Of a DNA stretch of 59,607 nt, positions 38,499-49,452 are shown in pieces (position 1 is the first letter of the stretch; every line of letters starts with the position of its first letter). Origin of the DNA: Melioribacter roseus (GTDB lineage Bacteria > Bacteroidota > Ignavibacteria > Ignavibacteriales > Melioribacteraceae); the NCBI GenBank assembly GCA_020722065.1, contig DYLK01000016.1, positions 1 through 59,607 on the forward strand, written 5' to 3'. The translations under genes and the position numbers were made by a program. The notes beneath the pieces were generated by a model. It saw only the letters and a program-made list of their open reading frames with translations, was not told the origin of the DNA and searched no databases.

Positions 38499-40736
38499 TT
38501 GGAAAATTTTGAGCAAAATCGTTTTGAAGAAACTAATAGTTTAAGAGATTATCTTTTACTATTAAGGCAATATTTAACACCAATAATAATCATAACTTCT
38601 GTTGCATTAATTGTAGCAATTGTTTATGCAATAACTGCAAAAAACATATACTCGTCAACAACTTTATTAAAAGTGCAAAAACCAAGCGGAAGCATTCTTG
38701 ATGCACCACTTATTCCAGAATTTCAAGATTTTGGTAGCGATAGATTTATTGCAAATGAGATTGAAGTACTTAAAAGTTATACAATTAGAGAAAGAGTTGC
38801 AAAATATATAACAGACTATTTCAATACAATTAATCAACCAGATAGTTTTTCTATTATAATTAATGATAATTTTCTCGAGGGTGAGCAAGATACAAATAAA
38901 ATTTACCCGATATTTGAATTAGCTAAAATGTTCGAAAAAATAATTACAATCGAACAAAAACGAGGTTTGGATATTGTTGAAATAAGTGTAGAATCTCATG
39001 CCCCGTATGAAGCAGCTCTTTTAGCTAATTTGTATGCAAAAGCTTATAAAGAAATTAATCTTGATTATAACAGGGAACAATTAGTCCTTGTTCGAGAATT
39101 TTTGGAAAACCAACGTGCTAGCATGCAAACTGCATTAAAAGATGCTGAGAACAAACTGAAAGTTTTTCAAGAAGATAAAGGAATTATTGAACTTTCTGAA
39201 CAGGCAAAAGCATTAATTGAACAAATTACAGATATGCAAACCAAAGTAAATGAAGCTAAATTGAACTTAACCATTTCTGAAAAAAGTATTGCCATTTTGA
39301 AGAAACAATTAGCTGATCAAGATCCAAAACTACAAGCATATTTGGATAATTTTGGAAATGAAGCTTATGTCAAAACACTTCAAGAACAAATTGCGCGTTT
39401 GGAAGTACAAAAAGATGTAGCAATTTCATCAAAACAGAATGACCAAAATATAAGTCAAATTCTTAATGATTATGATCAAAAAATCAATGAATTAAAAGCT
39501 AAATTAGATAAAAAGATTTCAGTTTTCAAACAAAGTATTTTTGCATCAAGTCCAGAAGAAGTTAAAGAGTTAACACAAAAATTAATAGAAGAAGAAGTTA
39601 AATATCAAGGTTTAAAGTCGTCTGTAAATGAATTACAAACACTTCTTTCAAAACTTGAACGTGAATTTAATTCACTCCCAGCAAGTTCGATAGAAATTGC
39701 TAGACTTGAACGAGAAAGATTAGCCAACGAAAAACTCTATCTACTCGTTGAAGAAAAGTATCAAGAAGCTCAAATAAATGAGCAAGCAACACCAGGCAAT
39801 GTTTTAATTATTGATGAAGCACGCCGAGCAACTGAACCTTCGAAACCTAATAGAAAATTAATTGTATTAATAGGTTTAGTTTTAGGATTAGGTTTTGGAT
39901 TTAGTTATGCTTTTATTAGAAATTACTTCGACAATACAATCAAAACTCCAGAAGATATTCAAAAAAAGAACATTAACGTACTTGCATGGATTCCTGAAAT
40001 TGAAGGTCTTGACGAAAAAAATAAAGACTTCGAGTTTATTGTCTATAAAAAACCAGATTCAATTCCAGCTGAAGCATTTAGAGCATTAAGAACGCGATTA
40101 CATTTCTCGAAAATGGCAAATGATAAAATAAAAACAATTTTAGTTACATCTGCGGCTCCAAAAGAAGGAAAAACTACAGTTGCCGTAAATCTTGCTGCTA
40201 CAATTTCTTTAGCACATAAAAAAACAATAATAGTTGATTTAGATTTACGAAAACCGAGAATGCATCACATGTTTGAAACGCAGAAAACTCCTGGAGTAAC
40301 TAACTATCTCTTTGGTGATATTGAATTAGAAAAAGTAATCAGAAAATCACATTTAGAAAATCTTTACTACATACCAGCGGGAACAATTCCGCCGAATCCA
40401 TCTGAAGTACTTGCTTCTGAACAACTTGAAATGCTTATTTCAAAGCTAAAAGAGCAATTTGATACTGTTGTTCTTGATTCACCTCCAATTGTTGCAGTAA
40501 CTGATGCTGAAATTATTTCAAAAATTGCTGATGCTACCATTCTTGTTGTTGCTGCAAATTTAACTGAAATAGATTTAATGCAGAAAGCTGCAGAGCTTTT
40601 ATCAAGTAACTCTGGTTCATTTGTAGGTGTTTTATTGAATAGATTCAGTTATCGAAATGGTTACGGGTCTTATTACAAGTATTACTATTATTACTCACGC
40701 ACTGAAACAAATAAAAAGAAAGAGTTAAAATCCTAA
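38499..40736 (+). CDS. Wzc-like polysaccharide co-polymerase with tyrosine autokinase domain
   Basis: Inner-membrane regulator of polysaccharide chain length and export. Wzz domain with membrane helix near 27-46, a long periplasmic coiled coil (about 185-420), second membrane helix near 450-470, then a BY-kinase domain: Walker A APKEGKTT (about 553-560), A-prime [11 protein letters not shown], Walker [11 protein letters not shown]. The C-terminal tail has a Tyr cluster ([10 protein letters not shown]), the usual autophosphorylation site. 745 residues, fused single-protein form. TTG start 20 nt after the SLBB gene with GGGA before it. 1-nt overlap with the next gene. Confidence 0.93.
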   Translation: MENFEQNRFEETNSLRDYLLLLRQYLTPIIIITSVALIVAIVYAITAKNIYSSTTLLKVQKPSGSILDAPLIPEFQDFGSDRFIANEIEVLKSYTIRERVAKYITDYFNTINQPDSFSIIINDNFLEGEQDTNKIYPIFELAKMFEKIITIEQKRGLDIVEISVESHAPYEAALLANLYAKAYKEINLDYNREQLVLVREFLENQRASMQTALKDAENKLKVFQEDKGIIELSEQAKALIEQITDMQTKVNEAKLNLTISEKSIAILKKQLADQDPKLQAYLDNFGNEAYVKTLQEQIARLEVQKDVAISSKQNDQNISQILNDYDQKINELKAKLDKKISVFKQSIFASSPEEVKELTQKLIEEEVKYQGLKSSVNELQTLLSKLEREFNSLPASSIEIARLERERLANEKLYLLVEEKYQEAQINEQATPGNVLIIDEARRATEPSKPNRKLIVLIGLVLGLGFGFSYAFIRNYFDNTIKTPEDIQKKNINVLAWIPEIEGLDEKNKDFEFIVYKKPDSIPAEAFRALRTRLHFSKMANDKIKTILVTSAAPKEGKTTVAVNLAATISLAHKKTIIVDLDLRKPRMHHMFETQKTPGVTNYLFGDIELEKVIRKSHLENLYYIPAGTIPPNPSEVLASEQLEMLISKLKEQFDTVVLDSPPIVAVTDAEIISKIADATILVVAANLTEIDLMQKAAELLSSNSGSFVGVLLNRFSYRNGYGSYYKYYYYYSRTETNKKKELKS

Positions 40737-41668
40737 TGAAAAGAGCTGTTGTTACTGGCGGAGCTGGATTTCTTGGCTCACACTTATGCGATAAATTACT
40801 CGCAAATGATATTGCAGTAGTTTGTATTGATAATCTACTGACTGGCGATTTAAAGAACATTGAACACCTTTTTGGAAACCCAAATTTTCAATTCATTAAA
40901 CACGATGTTACAAATTTTATCCACGTTCCTGGTAATGTTGATTACATATTACATTTCGCTTCTCCAGCAAGTCCAATTGATTATTTAGAATTACCCATTC
41001 AAACATTAAAAGTTGGTTCTCTTGGAACTCACAAAGTTTTAGGATTAGCAAAAGAAAAAAATGCAAGATTTTTACTCGCTTCTACATCCGAAGTTTATGG
41101 TGATCCAGAAATTCACCCGCAAAATGAAGAATATTGGGGAAATGTTAACCCAATTGGACCACGCGGAGTTTATGATGAAGCAAAAAGATTTGCTGAAGCA
41201 ATCACAATGGCATATCACCGCTATCACGGAGTAGAGACAAGAATTGTTAGAATTTTTAATACTTATGGACCTCGAATGCGATTGAATGACGGAAGAGCTT
41301 TGCCTGCATTTGTTTCACAAGCTTTAAAAGGAGAAGATATTACGGTTTTTGGAGATGGTTCACAAACAAGAAGTTTTTGTTATGTATCGGATTTGATTGA
41401 AGGTATTTTTAGATTATTGATGTCTGATATTTCAGATCCTATAAATATTGGAAATCCATCTGAAATAACAATCAAAGAATTTGCTGAAGAAGTTGTTAGT
41501 ATTATGAATTCAAACAGCAAAATTACTTATAAACCTTTGCCAGTAGATGACCCAAAAGTAAGAAAACCAGATATTACTAAAGCAAAGAAATATTTAGATT
41601 GGGAACCAAAAGTAGATAGAAATGAAGGATTAAAGAAAACTATTGAATACTTCCAAAGTGTTGTTTAA
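40736..41668 (+). CDS. UDP-glucuronate decarboxylase (UDP-xylose synthase)
   Basis: Extended SDR enzyme making UDP-xylose from UDP-glucuronate. NAD motif [11 protein letters not shown], the UXS block [20 protein letters not shown], the Ser in STSEVYGDP, catalytic Tyr-x3-Lys in GVYDEAKR, and [18 protein letters not shown] all fit. 310 residues is normal for bacterial UXS. It ends the operon and suggests a xylose-containing polysaccharide; a UDP-glucuronate 4-epimerase-like gene near 58445 would compete for the same precursor. Confidence 0.93.
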   Translation: MKRAVVTGGAGFLGSHLCDKLLANDIAVVCIDNLLTGDLKNIEHLFGNPNFQFIKHDVTNFIHVPGNVDYILHFASPASPIDYLELPIQTLKVGSLGTHKVLGLAKEKNARFLLASTSEVYGDPEIHPQNEEYWGNVNPIGPRGVYDEAKRFAEAITMAYHRYHGVETRIVRIFNTYGPRMRLNDGRALPAFVSQALKGEDITVFGDGSQTRSFCYVSDLIEGIFRLLMSDISDPINIGNPSEITIKEFAEEVVSIMNSNSKITYKPLPVDDPKVRKPDITKAKKYLDWEPKVDRNEGLKKTIEYFQSVV

Positions 41669-41695
41669 AACATTAAAATAATAGAAATTTAAAAA

Positions 41696-41723
41696 AAACC
41701 GATTCTTATGAATCGGTTTTTTT
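41696..41723. terminator. Bidirectional terminator between UDP-xylose synthase and groEL
   Basis: AAACCGATTC (41696-41705), TTAT loop, GAATCGGTTT (41710-41719), flanked by A-run and T-run. Confidence 0.9.
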
Positions 41724-41742
41724 GTTAATATTAGATTTAATA

Positions 41743-43404
<1,662 letters not shown>

Positions 43405-43413
43405 TTATTTCAA

Positions 43414-43695
43414 TTAATCAATTATTACAGCTAAAATATCATTACGTTGGATTATTTTATAGTCATGTCCGTCAAATGTTAGCTCTTCGCCACCATATTT
43501 CCCGAATAGAACTTTGTCTCCAACTTTAATGTGTTGTTGCAAATCTTCGTCTGTTCCAACTGCTACAACTTTACCAATTGTTGGTTTTTCTTTTGCTGTA
43601 TCTGGGATTATTAATCCACTTGCTGTTTTTGATTCTTGTTCAACAAGTTCTACAAGAATTCTGTCGTCCATAGGCTTTATTTTTAAGTCAGCCAT
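43414..43695 (-). CDS. groES: Co-chaperonin GroES
   Basis: 10-kDa partner that caps Gro[22 protein letters not shown], the mobile loop [13 protein letters not shown] and [11 protein letters not shown] are typical; 93 residues. A perfect AGGAGG lies 5 nt before the ATG. Confidence 0.99.
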   Translation of the reverse strand: MADLKIKPMDDRILVELVEQESKTASGLIIPDTAKEKPTIGKVVAVGTDEDLQQHIKVGDKVLFGKYGGEELTFDGHDYKIIQRNDILAVIID

Positions 43696-43729
43696 TTTTC
43701 CTCCTGAGTTTATTATTATTATTAAATTA

Positions 43730-43756
43730 TTAGCACTATTATTTTGGGAGTGCTAA
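43730..43756. promoter_or_regulatory. CIRCE element (HrcA operator)
   Basis: TTAGCACTA - 9 nt - GAGTGCTAA, the consensus TTAGCACTC-N9-GAGTGCTAA with one mismatch (last base of the left arm on the plus strand). It starts at the downstream edge of the groES -10 box, so bound HrcA would block transcription. hrcA is not in the window. Confidence 0.93.
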
Positions 43757-43783
43757 AATAAGTTAAAAAAAATTTTTTGTCAA
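43755..43783 (-). promoter_or_regulatory. groESL sigma70-type promoter
   Basis: On the minus strand TTGACA (43778-43783 on plus as TGTCAA), 17-nt spacer, TATTTT (43755-43760). It immediately precedes and touches CIRCE, which strongly supports it. Confidence 0.8.
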
Positions 43784-43832
43784 TTAGTTCTAAATTGTTA
43801 AAATTAGCTTAACACTAAAAAATGGTGATAAA

Positions 43833-44297
43833 ATGTCAAAAGCCAAAAAATGGAAAGAACAACTAAACGCTAAAAGTGATTTACCGAAAATTGTTGTTTT
43901 AGATGAATCGAGAATGCAAAGATGGGGCGGAAAAACGATGGTAATTCCTCATCCAAAAGATGTTGAGGAAATTATGGCTTCAGTTACTTTAGGGAAATTA
44001 ATTACTGTGAACGAAATCAGAATTAAGCTTGCAGATAAATATAAAGTTGATATTGCTTGTCCGCTTACTACTGGGATTTTTACTCGAATTGTTGCTGAAA
44101 CCGTTGAAGAAGATAAAAATGCTGGAATTAAGAACAAAATTGCTTGGTGGAGAACATTAAAATCTAAAGGAATTCTGAATGAAAAATATCCTGGCGGAAT
44201 ACAAAATCAAATAAATTTACTGCAGAGCGAAGGATTTTCAGTTCTTGCAAAAGGCAAAAATATCATTGTGGAAGATTATGAAAAATACATTAAATAA
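43833..44297 (+). CDS. Alkyltransferase-like (MGMT-family) protein lacking the acceptor cysteine
   Basis: 154-residue MGMT-family protein. An HTH-like part (VEEIMASVTLGKLITVNEIR) precedes a segment that lines up with the Ogt active-site region: AWWRTLKSKG against PCHRVIGINK, then YPGGIQNQINLL against YAGGIDKKRYLL. The alkyl-acceptor Cys position is Trp105, as in ATL proteins (PWHR), which bind O6-alkylguanine and flag it for repair without removing the group. It overlaps the true Ogt gene by 20 nt. Confidence 0.8.
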   Translation: MSKAKKWKEQLNAKSDLPKIVVLDESRMQRWGGKTMVIPHPKDVEEIMASVTLGKLITVNEIRIKLADKYKVDIACPLTTGIFTRIVAETVEEDKNAGIKNKIAWWRTLKSKGILNEKYPGGIQNQINLLQSEGFSVLAKGKNIIVEDYEKYIK

Positions 44298-44757
44298 ATA
44301 TTTTGGTTATTTAGATTCGCCAATTGGTACTTTGAAAATATCAGCATCAGAAAAGGGAATTACAGCTATCAATTTTGTGGAAAGTAATAATGAAGAAGAA
44401 AATGAAAATTCATTTATCAGAAAGGCAAAAGATGAACTCGAATTATATTTTCTTGGAAAGTTAAAAAAATTTTCGGTGAAGTTAGATTTATCTGGTAGCG
44501 AATTCCAAATCCGAGTATGGAACGAATTGATGAAGATAAAATATGGGGAAACAATAACTTATGGCGAAATCTCAGAAAATCTTGGATATGGTAAAAAAGC
44601 CTCGCGGGCTGTTGGATTAGCAAATAATAAAAATAAAATTCCAATAATTATTCCGTGCCACAGAGTTATTGGAATTAACAAAAAATTAGTCGGATACGCT
44701 GGAGGAATTGATAAAAAAAGATATTTACTCCAAAAAGAACAAGATTTTTTGAATTAA
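44278..44757 (+). CDS. ogt: Methylated-DNA-[protein]-cysteine S-methyltransferase
   Basis: Suicide repair protein removing O6-alkyl groups from guanine. Catalytic Cys127 in IPCHRVIG, HTH region ITYGEISENLGYGKKASRAV, and GYAGGIDKKRYLL are intact. I start at ATG 44278 (159 residues), which has GGAAG before it and a normal family N-terminus (KYFGYLDSPIGTLKI); the frame is open 11 codons further. Coupled to the ATL-like gene upstream and followed by a terminator. Confidence 0.95.
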   Translation: MKNTLNKYFGYLDSPIGTLKISASEKGITAINFVESNNEEENENSFIRKAKDELELYFLGKLKKFSVKLDLSGSEFQIRVWNELMKIKYGETITYGEISENLGYGKKASRAVGLANNKNKIPIIIPCHRVIGINKKLVGYAGGIDKKRYLLQKEQDFLN

Positions 44758-44800
44758 CACATTTATGTATTTATTTTAGTTTGCTGATAAATTGGATAAA

Positions 44801-44828
44801 AAAAGACGGTTAAAAAACCGTCTTTTTT
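44801..44828. terminator. Bidirectional terminator between ogt and the isocitrate-dehydrogenase-family gene
   Basis: AAAAGACGGTT (44801-44811), AAAA loop, AACCGTCTTTT (44816-44826), then T-run; serves both convergent genes. Confidence 0.9.
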
Positions 44829-44851
44829 GTTTTAAAAATAAATTAATAAGG

Positions 44852-46030
44852 CTATAAATTAGCAATAACTGCATCTGTAATTTGTTGAGTTGTTGCAGCT
44901 CCTTGATTAATTACATTTTCACCGCCACGTAATTTCATCATATCATAAGTGCGAACTTTTCCTTCTTCAACAACTTTTGCTATTGCATTTTTAATTTTAG
45001 TTGAAATCTCTTTTTCGCCAATATGATCAAGCATCATACAAGCACTCAAAAACATTGCAATCGGATTAACAATACTTGGATTTAGATTTTCGTATTTTGG
45101 GGCAGAACCGTGAGTTGGCTCGAAAACAGCAACATCTTTTCCAATATTAGCCGAACACGCAAAACCTAAACCTCCGATTAATCCCGAAAAACCATCGGAA
45201 ATTATATCACCAAACATATTTTCAGCAACTATAACACCATAATCTTCAGGATTTTTAGTTAACCACATCATTTGTGCATCAATGTTTGTGTCCCAAAGTG
45301 CAATTTCTGGATATTCCTTTGCAATTTGTTTAGCGATTTTTAAATACATTCCCGAAGTTTCTCGCAATACATTTGGTTTTTCGCAAACAGTTACGCTCTT
45401 GTATCCATAAGTTTTGGCATACTCAAAAGCAGCTCTAAAAATTCTTTCTGTAGCTTTTTTTGAAACAATTCTTGTCGAAATTGCTAATTCTTCACTTGGA
45501 ACGTGAGCAAAATTTTTCATTTTGGGATGTGTTTCAAAAGCTTGGCGGACTTGTGCTGGTGGATTTGTCCATTCAACTCCGCCATACAATCCTTCTGTAT
45601 TTTGTCGAAAAATAACTGTGTTTACAATTGGTTCTTCGAAACCACCATTAGCAGTTTTTCTGATAAAATTTAGTGGATTTCCTTTGAAAGATTGACAAGG
45701 ACGAATGCAAATATCCAAATCAAAATGCTGGCGTAAACCAATAATTGGGCTAAAATAAACAAAACCTTTTCCTTGTAATTCGGGAGCTAATTCTTTCGCC
45801 GCATCGTCTTTTGGTTTGGATGTAATTGCTCCAAACAAACCGATTTTATGCTTTTCTAATAAATCGATTGTTCTTTGCGGAAGAGCGTTTCCTTCTTTTT
45901 TCCAAAATTCCCAACCAATATCTCCGTGAACATATTCAGCTTTAAAACCAGCAGCATCTAATAATCTGATTGCTTCTGGTAAAACAATTTTACCAATTCC
46001 ATCGCCAGGCATCGAAACTATCGTTCTCAT
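44852..46030 (-). CDS. Isocitrate/isopropylmalate dehydrogenase family enzyme, probably isocitrate dehydrogenase
   Basis: NAD(P)-dependent beta-decarboxylating dehydrogenase. Starts [20 protein letters not shown]; substrate residues lie in [11 protein letters not shown] and IRPC, the Lys in [10 protein letters not shown], metal Asp in [18 protein letters not shown], and the cofactor loop in [10 protein letters not shown]. 392 residues. The family also contains LeuB and homoisocitrate enzymes; the lack of leu genes nearby and the presence of sucD favour a TCA role, but specificity is not certain. Confidence 0.85.
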   Translation of the reverse strand: MRTIVSMPGDGIGKIVLPEAIRLLDAAGFKAEYVHGDIGWEFWKKEGNALPQRTIDLLEKHKIGLFGAITSKPKDDAAKELAPELQGKGFVYFSPIIGLRQHFDLDICIRPCQSFKGNPLNFIRKTANGGFEEPIVNTVIFRQNTEGLYGGVEWTNPPAQVRQAFETHPKMKNFAHVPSEELAISTRIVSKKATERIFRAAFEYAKTYGYKSVTVCEKPNVLRETSGMYLKIAKQIAKEYPEIALWDTNIDAQMMWLTKNPEDYGVIVAENMFGDIISDGFSGLIGGLGFACSANIGKDVAVFEPTHGSAPKYENLNPSIVNPIAMFLSACMMLDHIGEKEISTKIKNAIAKVVEEGKVRTYDMMKLRGGENVINQGAATTQQITDAVIANL

Positions 46031-46088
46031 AAATATCCTTATTTTATTTATATTTTATTAAGTTTGAAGCCAAAAATATTGAGTTTTA

Positions 46089-47081
46089 TTGAAAGAACAA
46101 ATTGTTAAAATATTCAGTCAATTTGCTGATGAAAGAATTGTAAAAATCGAAGAAATTCCCGAATCGGCTTCTGCAAGGAAATATTTTCGAATTTACACGA
46201 ACGACAATTCCTATATTTTTTGCAAGAATGATAATCTTGAAGAAAATGAGGCATTTTTTCATTTTACTGAAAATTTTAATCGAAAGGAAATTCCTGTCCC
46301 AAAATTACTTTTTATCGATTCGATGAAAAAAAATTATATTATTTCAGATTTAGGAAATGTACGTCTGAATGATTTTCTTGAAAAAAACAAATTTGATGAA
46401 AGAACAATGAAAATTCTGTATCAAATTATTGATGAATTGTTAAACTTGCAATTTTCTGGTTTGGATAATTTGAATTTGGAATTGGCTTATCCAAGAAAGG
46501 AATTTGATAAACAGTCAATTATGTGGGATTTGAACTACTTTAAGTATTATTTTCTAAAATTGTTTGATTTTGATTTCAACGAAAATAGGTTGGAAACAGA
46601 TTTTGGTAATTTTGCTGATTTGCTTTTGCAAGCCAACTCAAATTTTTTCTTATTTCGTGATTTCCAATCAAGAAATATTATGATTATGAACGAAAAACCG
46701 TATTTTATTGATTATCAAGGTGGACGAAAAGGTGCTTTGCAATATGATTTGGCTAGTTTTTTGTTTGATGGAGTTGTAAATTTCAACGCGGAAATTCGCC
46801 AAATTCTGCTACAATATTACATCAAAAAATTAAAAGATAAATCTGAAATCGAAGCAAATCTATTTATGAGATATTTTTATCATTTTGCAATTGTGAGACT
46901 TTTTCAGGCACTCGGAGCTTTTGGTTTTCGCGGAATTATTCAGAAAAAACAGCAATTTATTGATTCAATTCCAAATGCCGTGAAAAAACTATTCGAAGCA
47001 TTTGAACCGATTAGTGAGGAATTTCAGTTTGAAGAAATCAGAAATATTTTGGCTCAAATTAAGGTGAAATTCAATTTATGA
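46089..47081 (+). CDS. APH-family sugar kinase, AmgK-like
   Basis: Aminoglycoside-phosphotransferase fold kinase of 330 residues. The catalytic loop reads FRDFQSRNIMI (Asp and Asn of the Brenner motif) and the metal-binding region FIDYQGGRKGALQYDLA. Paired by ATGA with a MurU-like nucleotidyltransferase, the arrangement of AmgK-MurU, which phosphorylates and activates N-acetylmuramate recovered from peptidoglycan. TTG start with only a weak site; the gene is divergent from the dehydrogenase, and no ATG start is near. Confidence 0.85.
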   Translation: MKEQIVKIFSQFADERIVKIEEIPESASARKYFRIYTNDNSYIFCKNDNLEENEAFFHFTENFNRKEIPVPKLLFIDSMKKNYIISDLGNVRLNDFLEKNKFDERTMKILYQIIDELLNLQFSGLDNLNLELAYPRKEFDKQSIMWDLNYFKYYFLKLFDFDFNENRLETDFGNFADLLLQANSNFFLFRDFQSRNIMIMNEKPYFIDYQGGRKGALQYDLASFLFDGVVNFNAEIRQILLQYYIKKLKDKSEIEANLFMRYFYHFAIVRLFQALGAFGFRGIIQKKQQFIDSIPNAVKKLFEAFEPISEEFQFEEIRNILAQIKVKFNL

Positions 47082-47800
47082 AAACTGCGATGATTTTGGC
47101 AGCGGGTCTGGGAACAAGACTTCAGCCAATTACAAATACAAAACCAAAAGCTTTGGTTGAATTTCAAAAAATTCCGATGATTGTTCATACAATAAATAAA
47201 TTAGTCAGTTTTGGTTACGAAAAAATAGTTGTGAACGTTCATCATCATCGCGAAATTTTGATTGATTTTCTAAAAATGAACGATTTTGGAGTAGAGATTG
47301 TAATTTCTGACGAAAAAGAAGATCATCTTCAAACTGGTGGTGGAATTAAAAATGCAAAGCATCTTTTTGAAAGTGATAATATATTGGTGCATAATGTTGA
47401 TATTATTAGTTCGCTTGAGATTGATAAGTTAGAAGAATTTCACTTGAAAATGAATAATGAAATCACGCTTGCAATTCGAAAAAAGAATGATAACAGAGTA
47501 CTTCTTTTTGATGAAAATCTTAACTTAGCGGGTTGGAAAGATAAAGTGAAGCAAATTAAAATTATATCAAAAAACTCAAGTATTTTAGAAGAATTCGGTT
47601 TTACGGGAATTTATATGATTTCGCAGAGGTTAATTGAGAAATTTCCATCTGAAAGAAAGTTTGATATAATTCAATTTTTGCTTAAATATTCAGAAATGAA
47701 TCGAGTTTCTGGATTTATAGATAATTCGCAATTTTGGTTCGATTTAGGCTCTGAAAAACAAATTAATGAAGCTGAAAATTATTTTGAGAATATAAAATGA
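47078..47800 (+). CDS. Sugar-1-phosphate nucleotidyltransferase, MurU-like
   Basis: Transfers UMP or another NMP to a sugar-1-phosphate. MILAAGLGTRLQPITNTKPKAL is the nucleotide-binding signature; NVHHHREILIDFL and VHNVDIIS follow; 240 residues fits MurU. With the AmgK-like kinase it would return N-acetylmuramate to UDP-MurNAc, bypassing MurA. Sugar specificity is inferred from the pairing. Confidence 0.87.
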   Translation: MKTAMILAAGLGTRLQPITNTKPKALVEFQKIPMIVHTINKLVSFGYEKIVVNVHHHREILIDFLKMNDFGVEIVISDEKEDHLQTGGGIKNAKHLFESDNILVHNVDIISSLEIDKLEEFHLKMNNEITLAIRKKNDNRVLLFDENLNLAGWKDKVKQIKIISKNSSILEEFGFTGIYMISQRLIEKFPSERKFDIIQFLLKYSEMNRVSGFIDNSQFWFDLGSEKQINEAENYFENIK

Positions 47801-49113
47801 AAATAAAATTTGTAGCAATATTTTTAATAAACATTACACTTTTTGCACAAACTGGAATTGTAAAAGCATATTATCCAAACGGGAATTTGCGTTCGGAAGA
47901 ATCGTGGGTGAAAAGTGTTCTCGATGGAACGTCATTCTATTATTTTGAAAATGGAAATCTGAAAGCAGAAAAAACTTTTTCAAATGGTGTTTTAAATGGT
48001 TGGTTACGACTTTATTATGTAAATGGTTTGTTGCGTGAAGAATTTTATATTGATAACGGCGTTCGAGATGGAGTTGATAAAATATATTATACAAATGGGG
48101 CGTTGGAAGAAATAAGATTTTACAAACAAGGACGGTTAGATAAGAAAATTCAACTTGATTTTGATAAGAATTTTGTTGCTCCAACTGAATCTTATGTTGG
48201 AAGTATGCAACAGAGAATTAACGAAAAGAAGAATGCTATAAAATGTGATGCCGATGTTTGTCCCGTTCCAATCGGTGGAATTACGGAAATTGAAAAGAAA
48301 ATTGTTTATCCAGAAAATGCAAAACTTTACAATTTAGAAGGAAGAGTTTTAGTCGCAGCAACAATAGATACTTTGGGAAATGTACTTCAAACTGCTGTAA
48401 TTCACGGATTAGGTTTAGGTTTGGACGAAGAGGCTGAGCGTGTTGTAAAAGCTACACAATTCATTCCAGCAACCAAAAACAAAAAGAAAGTTCAATCAAA
48501 TGCAACAATTCCGTTGAATTTTAGGATGAAGCCTTCAGAAATTATTGTAGCGAAAAACTCGGTAAATGATCAATATTTCCCAGAAATAATAGAAGAAAAG
48601 AAAGAAGAAAAAATAGATTTAACACAAGATTTAACTAAAAATGAGCCACAAATTGCTGAAAATGAAGTAGAAATTCAGCAGCAAAATGAAGTAAAACCAA
48701 AAGTTGAAGTTGTTCATAAAACTACCAAAGAAAAACAAATTTTAGCACAGAATGAAGAAAAAAATGTCGAGCCAAAAGTTGAGAATGTAGCTCAACAAGA
48801 AATTATTAAATCTAATGAATTTATCAATTGCTCAGAAAATACTTGTGCTGAACCGATTGGCGGTTATCAGAAATTATTGGAAAATTTCAAAATACCGAAA
48901 CGAGTAATTGAGAAAAAAGTTACGGGCGAAATAATTGTTATTGCTGAAATTGACAAAAATGGAGATGTGAAAAGTACTTCAATTAAAACGGGTTTGCCAC
49001 ACGGAGCAAATGACGCTGCTGAAGTTGCTGTTTTGTACACTAAATTTAAGCCAGCAATACATAATGGGATTCCAGTTGATAGTAAAACAGAAATTAAATT
49101 CGTAATTAAGTAA
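47797..49113 (+). CDS. Exported protein with MORN-variant repeats and two TonB C-terminal domains
   Basis: Signal peptide (MKIKFVAIFLINITLFAQ). Residues about 20-115 are MORN-2 type repeats (YYPNGNLRSEESW, YYFENGNLKAEKTF, YYVNGLLREEFY). A first TonB_C domain (about 155-245, ending in PLNFRMK) and a second (about 350-438, GYQKLLENFKIPKRV to the end) flank a charged Lys/Glu/Gln linker. There is no inner-membrane anchor beyond the signal, so it is not a classical TonB energy transducer. Coupled to the MurU-like gene by ATGA; a link to envelope maintenance is plausible. Confidence 0.85.
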   Translation: MKIKFVAIFLINITLFAQTGIVKAYYPNGNLRSEESWVKSVLDGTSFYYFENGNLKAEKTFSNGVLNGWLRLYYVNGLLREEFYIDNGVRDGVDKIYYTNGALEEIRFYKQGRLDKKIQLDFDKNFVAPTESYVGSMQQRINEKKNAIKCDADVCPVPIGGITEIEKKIVYPENAKLYNLEGRVLVAATIDTLGNVLQTAVIHGLGLGLDEEAERVVKATQFIPATKNKKKVQSNATIPLNFRMKPSEIIVAKNSVNDQYFPEIIEEKKEEKIDLTQDLTKNEPQIAENEVEIQQQNEVKPKVEVVHKTTKEKQILAQNEEKNVEPKVENVAQQEIIKSNEFINCSENTCAEPIGGYQKLLENFKIPKRVIEKKVTGEIIVIAEIDKNGDVKSTSIKTGLPHGANDAAEVAVLYTKFKPAIHNGIPVDSKTEIKFVIK

Positions 49114-49452
49114 GAGCTAAAAGTTAAAAGTTAAGAGTTTCATTGCAAAATAATATTACAAAAGTTAGGGCATTACATTTGCAAAATATTGGTGAAAAAT
49201 TTCCATAAAATTGAATTTATTGTTTAATCCAAAATCAATTTATGAAAACAAATTATCCATTAGAAAATAATGCTGTTTCAAAATGAGAAAATGAATTGAA
49301 ATAATTCTCATAATATTCCACGGAAAAATCATTCCAATTAAAAAACCTCGAAATTAGAATAAAAACGCAACTTTAATAGTTGGCACTAGACTTGTTTTAA
49401 CAAAGCCAAAGTTTGAAAAAAAGTTTAATAAAAATGAATATCAGAGGTTCAA
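49114..49452. other. 339-nt intergenic stretch before the T9SS protein gene
   Basis: No gene is seen. It begins with short direct repeats (AAAAGTTAAAAGTTAAGAG near 49117-49138) and ends with a candidate sigma54 promoter (separate entry). Confidence 0.6.
49380..49396 (+). promoter_or_regulatory. Candidate sigma54 (RpoN) promoter
   Basis: TTGGCACTAGACTTGTT against the consensus YTGGCACGRNNNTTGCW: the -24 TTGGCAC is exact and the -12 element is TTGTT in place of TTGCW. It is 57 nt before the ATG of the T9SS-exported protein. Confidence 0.45.

Noticed and set aside
44852-46030. leuB (3-isopropylmalate dehydrogenase)
   Set aside because: No leuA, leuC or leuD neighbours, and the substrate motif [11 protein letters not shown] fits isocitrate-type members better, though not decisively.
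49117-49138. Short AAAAGTT direct repeats as a CRISPR or tandem array
   Set aside because: Only two to three imperfect copies with no spacers; probably simple-sequence drift.
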